A stretch of 64,000 nucleotides of DNA from Ectopseudomonas composti (lineage in GTDB: Bacteria; Pseudomonadota; Gammaproteobacteria; Pseudomonadales; Pseudomonadaceae): NCBI RefSeq assembly GCF_900115475.1, contig NZ_FOWP01000010.1, positions 107,478 to 171,477 on the forward strand, read 5' to 3'. This document shows, in pieces, positions 1-7,429 of this stretch. Below the pieces are notes generated by a model. The model saw only the letters and a list, made by a program, of their open reading frames with translations, was not told the origin of the DNA and searched no databases. Both the position numbers and the translations under genes were made by a program. How positions within the stretch are numbered: position 1 is the first letter of the stretch; the number at the start of each line of letters is the position of its first letter.

Positions 1-2
1 AG

Positions 3-92
3 GTACTGGGGCGAATTCGCAGGGTCGTAGGCAGCAACCTGTTGATCGGCCTGGCGCTGATGACTCTGGTGGCCATGCGCCCATCATTCTGA
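3..92 (+). CDS. C-terminal end of a probable membrane protein (partial)
   Basis: An open frame enters from the left edge and stops with TGA at 90-92, giving 29 visible residues. They form a hydrophobic helix (around NLLIGLALMTLVAM) after a basic stretch (RIRR), as at the end of an inner-membrane protein. A terminator-like hairpin follows at 105-131. Too little is visible to name a family, and the frame could be chance. Confidence 0.35.
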   Translation, partial: VLGRIRRVVGSNLLIGLALMTLVAMRPSF

Positions 93-104
93 TCGAAGAC
101 ACCG

Positions 105-131
105 CCCTCGTTGGCCAAGCGCGAACGAGGG
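105..131. terminator. Hairpin, probable bidirectional terminator
   Basis: The arms CCCTCGTT and AACGAGGG pair perfectly around a short loop. The hairpin lies between the end of the partial left-edge frame and the end of the convergent minus-strand gene at 142-903. There is no long T tract, so termination is inferred from position. Confidence 0.45.
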
Positions 132-141
132 TGGCTAAGGG

Positions 142-903
142 TTAGAAACGGAACACTTGCACGGCGCCACTGCGGCCGGCGGCACCTTCGCGTCCAGGTT
201 GACCGGGCTTGCCATCCGCCGCACCGTCGACACCATAGACCAGGCAGCCCTTGGCAGCGCCGCCGCGCCCGGGGCGACCGGCCGAACCTGCGACACCACC
301 AGCACCACCGTCGAGCAACACCTGCATGCGTTCGACCTCGACATAGTGCGGCACCTCGAGCGTCACCTTGCCGCCAGCAGCGCCTTCATGGCCATCGGTG
401 CCATCCTGCCCATCGTAGCCCGCACTGGCCTGCCCCCAGGTGCAACCACCCGGCTGGCCATGTGCACCATCCAGCCCGGCATAACCCGGTCTGCCCTGGC
501 CGCCTCGCACATCCACCGTCAACGACTCGAACGTCAGCTTGTGCAACTTGAGGTTGATCTCCCGCCCAGGGGTAGCCGGCCGGGTGTAGGTTCCGGCCGC
601 GCCCTTGGCGCTGATCCAGGCACCCGCACCGATATCGGCATCCTCAACGACGAGCTTCAATGGCTGATCGCTCGGAGCGACACCGATGCGCGCATCACGG
701 CCCATCAGTAGTTCGCCGATGCGCAGCTCGGTCACAGCTGCCGGAATCATCAGAGTGGCCTGATCCGCCACTTCCAGGCGTTCGAGCTGCAGGCTGCTGC
801 TGGCGACGGGCAAGCGCATCAGGGTATTGGATGGCACCTTGACCTGCGTTGCAGCCATCGACGTACTGGCGCACAGACAGAACAACAAAGCGAGACTACG
901 CAT
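142..903 (-). CDS. Secreted protein with collagen-like Gly-X-Y stretch, function unknown
   Basis: The 253-residue product starts with a clear Sec signal peptide (MRSLALLFCLCASTSMAA), so it should be exported. Residues about 20-130 look like a compact beta-rich domain. From about residue 135 to the end there are repeated Gly-X-Y triplets (GRPGYAGLDGAHGQPGG, then GSAGRPGRGG and GKPGQPGREG), resembling a short collagen-like or PE-PGRS-like tail. Two Cys in the tail could form a disulfide. The start codon overlaps the end of the upstream DUF1145 gene by 8 nt (ATGCGTAG), so the two are probably translationally coupled. I do not recognise a named family. The reading frame is convincing because of the signal peptide and the coupling, but the function is open. 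Confidence 0.75.
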   Translation of the reverse strand: MRSLALLFCLCASTSMAATQVKVPSNTLMRLPVASSSLQLERLEVADQATLMIPAAVTELRIGELLMGRDARIGVAPSDQPLKLVVEDADIGAGAWISAKGAAGTYTRPATPGREINLKLHKLTFESLTVDVRGGQGRPGYAGLDGAHGQPGGCTWGQASAGYDGQDGTDGHEGAAGGKVTLEVPHYVEVERMQVLLDGGAGGVAGSAGRPGRGGAAKGCLVYGVDGAADGKPGQPGREGAAGRSGAVQVFRF

Positions 904-1195
904 GAGCAGCTTCCTCGATCACTGCCGCAGCCTCTGGCTGTTGCTCAGCCTTCAACGGGTACAAATGAAAAATGCCGAACAGCAAGACCTGTGCACGATC
1001 CAGCCAAGGGCTGCCACGCCCGGAAAGGAGGTCGGAGAACAGCCACAGTTGCGCGCCATGCAGAAGCGCAAGAAAGCCGGCCATCAGATAGATCATTTGC
1101 TCGAATGGAGCACCGAAGCGCTTGGCCAGCGCGGCCCCGAATACCAGCCAGAAGGCCAAAGCCAGTGCCTTGCCCGCAATCAACAATACGTTCAT
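896..1195 (-). CDS. DUF1145 family small membrane protein
   Basis: The 99-residue product has two or three hydrophobic segments: residues 2-24 (LLIAGKALALAFWLVFGAAL), 33-52 and about 65-78. The pattern fits the DUF1145 (YhhL-like) family of small inner-membrane proteins, whose function is unknown. The C-terminal 20 residues are Ala/Glu-rich and probably cytoplasmic. A purine-rich GAGGGCGGGG lies just before the ATG. It is the first gene of a two-gene minus-strand unit with the secreted collagen-like gene, overlapping it by 8 nt. Family assignment is from remembered sequence character, not from a search. Confidence 0.7.
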   Translation of the reverse strand: MNVLLIAGKALALAFWLVFGAALAKRFGAPFEQMIYLMAGFLALLHGAQLWLFSDLLSGRGSPWLDRAQVLLFGIFHLYPLKAEQQPEAAAVIEEAAHA

Positions 1196-1346
1196 CCCCG
1201 CCCTCGCGTGCAGCTACTTTCTAATAGCGCAGCACGTTAACCGCTCCCAGCGCGGACCACCAGAGCGACGGGTGTTTTTCCCTGACTTCGTGCATCAGCA
1301 GCAGCCCAATGCTCCCGGCGAAACCTGCCGGGAGCACAACGCGGCA

Positions 1347-2081
1347 TCAGCGGGAAACGTACAACTCTACTCGGCGATTTTCCGCACGCCCGGCTTCCGA
1401 GGCGTTGTCCGCGACCGGCTGACTCTCGCCACGCCCCTCGGTACTGAGTTTGCCTGCGGACACGCCTTGAGCAATGAGGAAGTCGGCAACACTACGCGCC
1501 CGACGCTCGGATAGGGCCTGGTTGTAGGCATCAGAGCCCACGCTGTCGGTATGCCCGACAACCTTGACCGCCACCAGACTGGCGCCAGTCAGGCGCGTAC
1601 TGACATCGGCAAGCAAGCGCCGCGCATCGCCGGTCAACTCGGCAGAGTCGAAGGCAAACAGCACATTTCCCAGATCGCTAAGAACAATGACCTCATCCTG
1701 CGGCAGCGGCTCTACCGCGGGTTCGACAGCGACGCTGGCAGGGTACTGCGGCAATGGACAGCCGTTGTGCCCAACAGCAGTGTCCGCTGGTGTACCAGGG
1801 CAACGATCACGGCGATCAAACACACCGTCGCTGTCCTCATCGCCGTCCTGCGCGTAACAGATGATGGTGCCCAGCAGAGCGCCAGCCACGGCGCCGCCTG
1901 CTGCCCAGGTAGAACTCTCGATTGCACCCAGGCCGCCACCGGCCAGGGCTCCAATCGCACTGCACAGGGGCCAGTTCCCCTGGTTGAGCGGCGCGTCTCC
2001 CGTACTGGAAGTCGTGGCACAACCGGAAAGAACACTGCTGACCAGGAGAAAGGATAAAACCCTCGAAAGCTGGATTCTCAT
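1347..2081 (-). CDS. OmpA-family lipoprotein with a thrombospondin type 3-like Ca2+ repeat
   Basis: The 244-residue precursor has a lipoprotein signal with lipobox LSGC at residues 18-21. Next comes a glycine-zipper segment (AGGGLGAIESSTWAAGGAV), then an Asp-rich DGDEDSDGVFDRRDRCPGT segment typical of thrombospondin type 3 calcium-binding repeats. The C-terminal 115 residues are an OmpA peptidoglycan-binding domain with NVLFAFDSAEL, GHTDSVGSDAYN and NRRVEL. The protein should sit in the outer membrane and bind peptidoglycan. It is a sister of the lipoprotein at 2223-2855, with which it shares the GAIESSTWA zipper. Its ribosome-binding site AGGAG overlaps the base of a perfect 14-bp hairpin (2092-2124), so translation may be structure-controlled. 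Confidence 0.88.
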   Translation of the reverse strand: MRIQLSRVLSFLLVSSVLSGCATTSSTGDAPLNQGNWPLCSAIGALAGGGLGAIESSTWAAGGAVAGALLGTIICYAQDGDEDSDGVFDRRDRCPGTPADTAVGHNGCPLPQYPASVAVEPAVEPLPQDEVIVLSDLGNVLFAFDSAELTGDARRLLADVSTRLTGASLVAVKVVGHTDSVGSDAYNQALSERRARSVADFLIAQGVSAGKLSTEGRGESQPVADNASEAGRAENRRVELYVSR

Positions 2082-2091
2082 GGCGGTGTCT

Positions 2092-2124
2092 CCTGTGATA
2101 CCGGCATGTTGCCGGTATCACAGG
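2092..2124 (-). promoter_or_regulatory. 5' leader hairpin partly covering the ribosome-binding site
   Basis: On the minus strand the arms CCTGTGATACCGGC and GCCGGTATCACAGG pair perfectly (14 bp) around a 5-nt loop. The last AGG of the right arm is the first half of the AGGAG ribosome-binding site of the OmpA lipoprotein at 1347-2081, and the ATG lies 10 nt beyond the hairpin. There is no T tract after it, so a terminator is unlikely. Translational control is inferred. Confidence 0.55.
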
Positions 2125-2155
2125 AGTAAAGACGGCGGCAGGATTTCACACAAGA

Positions 2156-2189
2156 AAAGGCCCGACCGATGGAAATCGGCCGGGCCTTT
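2156..2189. terminator. Rho-independent terminator after the 2223-2855 OmpA gene
   Basis: AAAGGCCCGACCGAT pairs with ATCGGCCGGGCCTTT with one mismatch around a 4-nt loop. The A/T flanks give a U tract on either strand. It sits just after the stop of the minus-strand gene at 2223-2855, separating it from the next OmpA gene. Confidence 0.8.
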
Positions 2190-2222
2190 GCGGGTGACGC
2201 CTTGAGTAGCTGAAAGCGCGCC

Positions 2223-2855
2223 TTACGGCTGAGCTTCAACCTCGGCTTCAACGCGACGGTTGATGGCACGGCCATCGGCAGTGGCGTTGTCAGCTACCGG
2301 GCGGCTCTCGCCATAGCCCACAGCCTGCACACGACCGGACTCGACGCCGTACTGGTTGACCAGAACGTCACGAACGGCACTGGCGCGGCGCTCGGACAGA
2401 CCCTGGTTGTACGTATCGCTGCCCACGGAGTCAGTGTGGCCTTCAACCACGGTGCTGGTCTGCGGGTACTGTTTCATGAAGTCGGCCAGGGCTTTGATGT
2501 CGCCATAGCTTTCCTGCTTGACCTGAGCCTTGTCGAAGTCGAACTTGACGTCCAACTCGACGCGAACGGCTTCGGCCGGCTCGGCAACGGCAACTTCCTC
2601 GACCATGACCTCCTCTTCAACAACGGCAACCTGCTGCGCGTCGGCACCATGTACCCAGCAATAGGCGGCTGCCATACCAGCACCTACTACCGCACCGCCG
2701 CCTGCCCAGGTGGAGCTTTCAATTGCCCCGAGCGCAGCACCACCTACGCCACCTACAGCTGCGCAGGTGGGCCAGTCGGTTTTCTGCAGGCCGGCACAGC
2801 CGGTCAGCAGGGTACTAGCCAGAATCAGGGGTACTGCGTTCCTTGTGATACTCAT
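2223..2855 (-). CDS. OmpA-family lipoprotein
   Basis: The 210-residue precursor has a lipoprotein signal with lipobox LTGC at residues 17-20. A glycine zipper follows (GGVGGAALGAIESSTWAGGG), then a Val/Glu-rich linker (VAVVEEEVMVEEVAVAEP). The C-terminal OmpA peptidoglycan-binding domain covers about residues 98-205, with DVKFDFDKAQV, EGHTDSVGSDTYN and a closing NRRVEAEV. It probably tethers the outer membrane to peptidoglycan. The start is supported by GGAG upstream. It differs from its neighbour at 1347-2081 mainly in lacking the calcium-binding repeat. The two probably arose by tandem duplication and are separated by a strong terminator, so they are separate transcription units. Confidence 0.9.
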   Translation of the reverse strand: MSITRNAVPLILASTLLTGCAGLQKTDWPTCAAVGGVGGAALGAIESSTWAGGGAVVGAGMAAAYCWVHGADAQQVAVVEEEVMVEEVAVAEPAEAVRVELDVKFDFDKAQVKQESYGDIKALADFMKQYPQTSTVVEGHTDSVGSDTYNQGLSERRASAVRDVLVNQYGVESGRVQAVGYGESRPVADNATADGRAINRRVEAEVEAQP

Positions 2856-3018
2856 ACTTTAGGTCTCCAATGTTCATCGGCCCATAACCGACTCAATAGT
2901 AGTAAAGACAGGAGTTGTACAATCCGCCAGCTATAGCAGCTTCTGCGGATAATTTTCTCTCACTCTAGGCCTGATACCGACACCACGTTAGTCTTTGCAG
3001 ACTTTTCGAGGAAGTTCG

Positions 3019-3516
3019 ATGACCGCCAGCCTTAGCACCCGTACTCCACAGCAGGCCATTGCGGCACTGCTCGCCCGCTATACGCCCGAGAAACTACTGC
3101 TACTCGGCGCAAGCGAACTGCCCGCAGTCAGCGCCTTTCAAGGCGCCCACCCACAGTGTCAGGTCACCACCGCACCTGCCGCTCCCCTGGCGCCTGAACT
3201 GGCCGCACAGCGCTTCGACCTGGCAATTCTGGTCGACTGCCTGGAGCACTTACCCAAACGCGATGGACTGCAACTACTTGGCGGTATCCGCAACCTCAAT
3301 GCCAGTCGGGTCGCGGTGTTGGTCGACCTGAAGGCATGCGGTTGGCAGGAAACCGACTTTTTCGCCCTGGCCCTGCAAGCCAGTGAACAATTCCAGCGCG
3401 AGGGACAGACCCTGCATCTGTTCACCTATGATCTGCTTGATTACAAGCAAGTTCCCGACTGGTTGAACGCAAAATTCTGGGCTAATCCACAAAATTTCGG
3501 GAAATACTGGTGGTAG
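3019..3516 (+). CDS. DUF6231 family protein
   Basis: I chose ATG 3019 (MTASLSTRT) rather than the upstream ATG at 2995 because GAGGA lies about 6 nt before it. The product is then 165 residues. The sequence looks like a reduced Rossmann or methyltransferase-like fold: strand KLLLLGASE, then LAILVDCLEHL and RVAVLVDLKACGW. It matches my memory of the Pseudomonas DUF6231 family, whose function is unknown. No SAM-binding glycine motif is evident, so catalysis should not be assumed. The gene ends 4 nt before the YchJ-type gene, and the two are almost certainly co-transcribed. Confidence 0.75.
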   Translation: MTASLSTRTPQQAIAALLARYTPEKLLLLGASELPAVSAFQGAHPQCQVTTAPAAPLAPELAAQRFDLAILVDCLEHLPKRDGLQLLGGIRNLNASRVAVLVDLKACGWQETDFFALALQASEQFQREGQTLHLFTYDLLDYKQVPDWLNAKFWANPQNFGKYWW

Positions 3517-3520
3517 AGCG

Positions 3521-4003
3521 ATGACTCCTCTCGTTCCCAATTGCCCCTGTGGCAGCGGCAATCCGCTGAGCCAGTGCTGCGGGCACTACCATGCAGGCCC
3601 CCATGCCCCCAGCGCAGAACTGTTGATGCGCTCACGCTACACCGCGTATGTACTGGGCCTGGTGGACTACTTGGTAACCACCACCCTGCCCGCCCAGCAA
3701 CAAGCGCTCGACCGCGACGCCATGGCAACCTGGAGTGCCCAGAGCACCTGGCTCGGCCTGGAGGTCGAGGGCAGCGAAGTGTTCGGCGGCAAGCCGGAGC
3801 ACGCCCAGGTCACCTTCGTGGCCCGCTGGCATGACGAGCATGGTGAGCACTGTCACCGCGAATGCTCCGCTTTCGTTCAGGTAGACGGGCGCTGGTTCTT
3901 CCTCGACCCGACCGTGCCGCTCAAGGCCGGCCGTAACGACCCCTGCCCGTGCCACGGCGGGCAGAAATTCAAGAAATGCTGTGGCTCGTACCTGAATAAC
4001 TGA
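3521..4003 (+). CDS. YchJ family (UPF0225) protein with two SEC-C zinc motifs
   Basis: The 160-residue product has a Cys-rich SEC-C motif at each end: CPCGSGNPLSQCCGHYH at residues 8-24 and the C-terminal CPCHGGQKFKKCCG. Between them is the conserved RSRYTAYV segment and a compact NTF2-like domain, as in YchJ. SEC-C motifs bind zinc and were first described at the SecA C-terminus. The cellular role of YchJ proteins is not established. It starts 4 nt after the DUF6231 gene and is probably its operon partner. A second SEC-C protein lies at 6519-6713. Confidence 0.85.
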   Translation: MTPLVPNCPCGSGNPLSQCCGHYHAGPHAPSAELLMRSRYTAYVLGLVDYLVTTTLPAQQQALDRDAMATWSAQSTWLGLEVEGSEVFGGKPEHAQVTFVARWHDEHGEHCHRECSAFVQVDGRWFFLDPTVPLKAGRNDPCPCHGGQKFKKCCGSYLNN

Positions 4004-4070
4004 CTGGCGTTAATACAGCTTTCTGCTTGAGTTGAAACGTCCCGTGAGGACACTCAACAAGGAGAAAGCC

Positions 4071-5186
4071 ATGCACAAGAAAAGTGGTATCGCTCTTATC
4101 CTGGCCAGCCTGCTCGTGGGCTGCGCCAACCAGCCCGGTGGGCTGCAAGGGGAAACACTGGATCTGGGAGACAGCCAGCGCGTCAGCCGCCTGTTCGCCT
4201 ATCCCAACAACTGCAGCGTGATCTGCTACCGCGACTGGACGCTGGAGCAGACGGTCGAACATTACCTGCAACAAAGCCTGACTCGCGACGGCTACCCGCA
4301 GGCCAACGTTCGTGTCACCCGTAACGGCGCGCGCATTCACGCGCATTTCGAAGGCGCTCCGACCGATTACGGCAAGCCCCTGCTGCAATTGCTCGACACC
4401 GGCGACCTGGCCTATCAGGGTGCCAGCCAGCTGAATCGTGACGGCAAATGGCAGTACAACTGGTACTTCTTCCTGCCCTTGGGCATGGCCCTGGATAATC
4501 GCAAGAGCGTCGAACTACTGCACTTCCCACCGGACTACTCACTGACCCAGGCCCAGGATTACCTGCGCTCGAGTACCACTGATCGTTGGGCAGCGCTGCT
4601 CAGCTACAACGGCGTTCGGCCTGAGCAGACGCCCGCCTACCAGACCATCGTCGATATCGCTCCCATTGCCGCGCCAGCCAATGCCGGTAGCGCACTGGAG
4701 GGTGTGTACGGTTACTTCACCAGCTATCAACGGCGCATGGTCGACGAGCTGAGCGTCGGCGCGGGCAATGCCAGCCTGCCGATGGTCGCCTTCGGCAGCC
4801 CGGTGCGTAGCTGGATCCAGCAGCAATATGGTGTGAATCTTCCCGTGCTGGGCCTTGGCCAGATCGATGCTGCTCCCGGGCGACAGGCCTCCGTACTCGG
4901 TGCCAACCATCCCAGCTATATCTGGTACGCCGCTGACCCGGCCAACAATCACGGCAGCGAAGATGCCGCCAACGCAGCCGGAATCAAGGTCATGGGGCAA
5001 GACCTGAGCGCCGCCTGCTGGCAGGCCGGCATGGGCCAGCAGCCGACAGGCAATCCGCAGCAAACACTCAATGCCTGTTCAGAAAAATGGCAGGTGACGG
5101 AGAAAGTACGAACCTGCGAGCTGTTCTTCACCAGCGTACGCAACCTCAAACCTGAAGAGGCCGCAGCCAAGTGCAAAGCGGGTTAA
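4071..5186 (+). CDS. Putative lipoprotein, function unknown
   Basis: The start at 4071 is preceded by AAGGAGAAAG and puts a lipoprotein signal at the N-terminus (MHKKSGIALILASLLVGC, lipobox LVGC). The longer frame from 4032 would bury that signal. The mature protein is about 350 residues, with several Cys pairs (residues 45-49 and near the C-terminus) that could form disulfides in the periplasm, and many aromatic residues. No catalytic motif or named domain is visible to me. It is flanked by a terminator hairpin at 5203-5235 and appears to be a single-gene unit. Confidence 0.75.
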   Translation: MHKKSGIALILASLLVGCANQPGGLQGETLDLGDSQRVSRLFAYPNNCSVICYRDWTLEQTVEHYLQQSLTRDGYPQANVRVTRNGARIHAHFEGAPTDYGKPLLQLLDTGDLAYQGASQLNRDGKWQYNWYFFLPLGMALDNRKSVELLHFPPDYSLTQAQDYLRSSTTDRWAALLSYNGVRPEQTPAYQTIVDIAPIAAPANAGSALEGVYGYFTSYQRRMVDELSVGAGNASLPMVAFGSPVRSWIQQQYGVNLPVLGLGQIDAAPGRQASVLGANHPSYIWYAADPANNHGSEDAANAAGIKVMGQDLSAACWQAGMGQQPTGNPQQTLNACSEKWQVTEKVRTCELFFTSVRNLKPEEAAAKCKAG

Positions 5187-5202
5187 CTGCCTCGAACGCA
5201 AC

Positions 5203-5235
5203 AACGCCGTGACTGCTTGCGCAGATCACGGCGTT
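5203..5235. terminator. Bidirectional terminator between convergent genes
   Basis: AACGCCGTGA pairs perfectly with TCACGGCGTT around a 13-nt loop. It lies between the end of the plus-strand lipoprotein gene (5186) and the end of the minus-strand gene at 5257, and can serve both. Confidence 0.7.
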
Positions 5236-5256
5236 TAGAGCGAAGTGACCGAGTGC

Positions 5257-5811
5257 TCAGTTCTGCAGTTTCAGATGCGAGGTATCCGGTGCCGGCGCTG
5301 GCGGGGGCGACTTGGCTTGTCCCATATCACTGCCCACGGGCGCCAGACTGAACTGCGACAGGTCGACCTGCGGCGCCTGCGCATCTGGCCTGGCATCCTG
5401 CAGGTCACTGCCTACCGGCGCGATACCAAAATCCGGTGCATCCACATCACTGAATGCAGCCATGTATTCATCACGCGGCGCGACATGCAAGCGGCCCGAA
5501 CTGTTCGCAACAGGCGTGGCTAGCGGAGCCGATACCGGCTCGGCTGGCGGAGGTGGTGCCAGTTCCACCTCCTCGATCAGCATATCCATGTCGACAACCT
5601 CGACCCGAGCACCGGCGCGCTCCAGGGTCGTTCGGTATTTCTCCGCTGCCGCAGCATCAAGGTTGTTCTTGATCACGATGCGGCGCCCGGAGAACAACTG
5701 GGCGATGCGCTGTGCATCGGCTTGGAACAGCTTGGCCATGTTGGCCTTGACCAACTCCGGCTGGGCGCCCGGCACCAGTTGCCCGGAGAAGGCGATCTCG
5801 TAGCGACTCAT
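5257..5811 (-). CDS. Uncharacterised protein with Pro/Ala-rich C-terminal half
   Basis: ATG 5811 has GGAG 7 nt upstream and is preferred to the GTG at 5817, giving about 184 residues. Residues 1-75 form a small alpha/beta domain (RYEIAFSGQLVPG, LFSGRRIVIKNNLD, RAGARVEVVDM). This resembles a domain recurring at the N-terminus of Pseudomonas proteins of unknown role. The rest is low complexity, with two copies of APVGSD and several poly-Pro runs, and is probably disordered. No signal peptide or membrane segment is seen, so it is likely cytoplasmic. The function is unknown. Confidence 0.7.
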   Translation of the reverse strand: MSRYEIAFSGQLVPGAQPELVKANMAKLFQADAQRIAQLFSGRRIVIKNNLDAAAAEKYRTTLERAGARVEVVDMDMLIEEVELAPPPPAEPVSAPLATPVANSSGRLHVAPRDEYMAAFSDVDAPDFGIAPVGSDLQDARPDAQAPQVDLSQFSLAPVGSDMGQAKSPPPAPAPDTSHLKLQN

Positions 5812-6003
5812 GGTCACACTCCTGTCCTATTCGCTGCTCAGTATGGCGCAGGTTCCTTTGCCCTGACACTGCAGGCTTCTCATCCATGCCATCGCGATCA
5901 CCAGCGCCCCGAAAGCTTCACGCTATCGCATTGAAAATAATGACGGTCCCCCCGTTGCAGCCAAGCGCTTGCTTGTTACACTGAGCCGCAATGGGGGTAT
6001 GAA

Positions 6004-6501
6004 ATGTTTTCTCAGGCGCAAATGATAAGAATTATCAGCCTATTGATGTTTTTCGGCCTGCTTTCAGGCCTGACAGGATGCTCCACCTGGATGACAGGTG
6101 GCTTCAAGGACCCGGACGTCCAACTCATCAAAGTTGATGTGATCAAGGCCAGGCTGCTCGAACAGGAGTTCCGCCTGCGCTTTCGAATCGACAATCCCAA
6201 CGGCGTCAGCCTGCCGGTGCGCGGGTTGGACTACAACGTCCAGCTCAACGGCATTCAACTGGCCGAGGGCTACTCCAACGAGTGGTTCACCGTTCCCGCC
6301 CATGGCCATCACACCTTCGAAGTGCCCGTGCGCACCAACCTCTGGCGCCATGTCCGGCAGATCGTCAAGGCACTGGAAAAACCGGACGTACCGATTCGCT
6401 ACAGCCTCAAGGGCGAGGTAAAAACTGGCATGTTGTTCGGTCGCAGCGTGCACATGGCGCGCAATGGCGAGATAATTCCCGGCGATTTCATCCCCGAATA
6501 A
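6004..6501 (+). CDS. LEA type 2 (WHy domain) lipoprotein
   Basis: The 165-residue precursor has a lipoprotein signal ending in LTGC (residues 23-26), followed by a WHy/LEA14-like domain (about 35-150). Visible strands include VDVIKARLLEQEFRLRF, NPNGVSLPVRGLDYNVQLNG and TFEVPVRTN. LEA14-type domains are linked to desiccation and stress protection in plants. The role of bacterial lipoprotein versions is poorly known. ATG 6022 (MIRIIS) is a plausible shorter start. A palindromic TGATAAGAATTATCA overlaps the first codons. It ends 17 nt before the next gene and may be co-transcribed with the two downstream genes. Confidence 0.82.
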   Translation: MFSQAQMIRIISLLMFFGLLSGLTGCSTWMTGGFKDPDVQLIKVDVIKARLLEQEFRLRFRIDNPNGVSLPVRGLDYNVQLNGIQLAEGYSNEWFTVPAHGHHTFEVPVRTNLWRHVRQIVKALEKPDVPIRYSLKGEVKTGMLFGRSVHMARNGEIIPGDFIPE

Positions 6502-6518
6502 CCTGCACGAGTAACATC

Positions 6519-6713
6519 ATGAGCAACCAACCCCACGTCCACGGCCCTGACTGCAACCATGACCACGATCATCACGATCACGGCCATGTCCACGGCCCGC
6601 ACTGCAATCACGGCCATCAGGAGCCGGTACGCAACACGCTGAAGGATGTCGGCCGCAACGATCCCTGCCCATGCGGCAGCCTGAAGAAGTTCAAGAAGTG
6701 CCACGGCGCCTGA
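6519..6713 (+). CDS. Small His-rich SEC-C motif protein
   Basis: The 64-residue product has a His/Asp-rich N-terminal half (HVHGPDCNHDHDHHDHGHVH) and a C-terminal SEC-C motif (CPCGSLKKFKKCHG). Both halves look built to bind metal ions, probably zinc. SEC-C peptides bind one Zn2+ and can mediate ribosome or SecB contacts in SecA, but here the role is unknown. The gene lies 17 nt after the LEA-type gene and 7 nt before the DUF2489 gene, so the three probably form one operon. Confidence 0.8.
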   Translation: MSNQPHVHGPDCNHDHDHHDHGHVHGPHCNHGHQEPVRNTLKDVGRNDPCPCGSLKKFKKCHGA

Positions 6714-6720
6714 GCCGCGC

Positions 6721-7185
6721 ATGGATGCACTGACCCTCACCCTCCTGCTCACCAGCCTGCTGCTTATCGCCGCCCTGGCCGCCTATGCCTGGCACCTCTG
6801 GCGCCGCGTATGGGCGAACCAGCGAGCCCAGCAGCATGCACAGCAGGAGCGCCAGCAGCGCATCGGCGGCGATCTGAACATCCTTGCCAGCAGCCTGCTC
6901 GACGAGCAGCTGCCGCTGATCGAAGGCGCCATTCGCATCAAGGTGCTGCTCGATAACTACGACAGCACCCTGAGCAACGACAGTCGCTGCCAGGTATTCC
7001 ACGTGCTTTTCGAGGCCACCGCCAATGTGCCCACTCACGCAGCCTGGAAGGTATTGGACAAGGCCGAACGGCGGCGTTTCGAAAAACGCTTCAACGAGCT
7101 GGAGCTGCAGCACAAGGCCGCGGCACGAATCGCCGCTCGCTGGTTGCTGGATGAAGGGCTGAAGAGGCCTCTGGTAAACACCTGA
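6721..7185 (+). CDS. DUF2489 family membrane-anchored protein
   Basis: The 154-residue product has one N-terminal membrane helix (residues 5-27, LTLLLTSLLLIAALAAYAW), then a Gln/Arg-rich stretch (RAQQHAQQERQQR) and a helical cytoplasmic domain with the segment IRIKVLLDNYDSTL. This matches my memory of DUF2489, a proteobacterial family with no known function. It starts 7 nt after the SEC-C gene. About 240 bp of non-coding DNA separate it from quiP. Confidence 0.78.
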   Translation: MDALTLTLLLTSLLLIAALAAYAWHLWRRVWANQRAQQHAQQERQQRIGGDLNILASSLLDEQLPLIEGAIRIKVLLDNYDSTLSNDSRCQVFHVLFEATANVPTHAAWKVLDKAERRRFEKRFNELELQHKAAARIAARWLLDEGLKRPLVNT

Positions 7186-7429
7186 GAACCTGCTCAACAC
7201 CTTGAGAACGGGAGCAAGCCAAGGCGACAGCGGTTCACGCACTTTCAATCGGCATTTGACCGGGCTGGCGTTCCAGCCCGCTGTCAACGCCACATTGCCG
7301 ATGCGCAGCAGAATTTTGAGCGGGCTCTGAGACCTCTTGCCAGGCTCCACCAGCCTCATTACCTTGGCGCCTTTGTGGCCGGTCACTACAGGACCGGTCG
7401 CGACCGTCCGCACACCAAGGAAATTCGCC

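Noticed and set aside
157..711. 184-residue plus-strand frame opposite the collagen-like gene
   Set aside because: The minus-strand frame has a signal peptide and coupling to the DUF1145 gene. The plus frame has neither.
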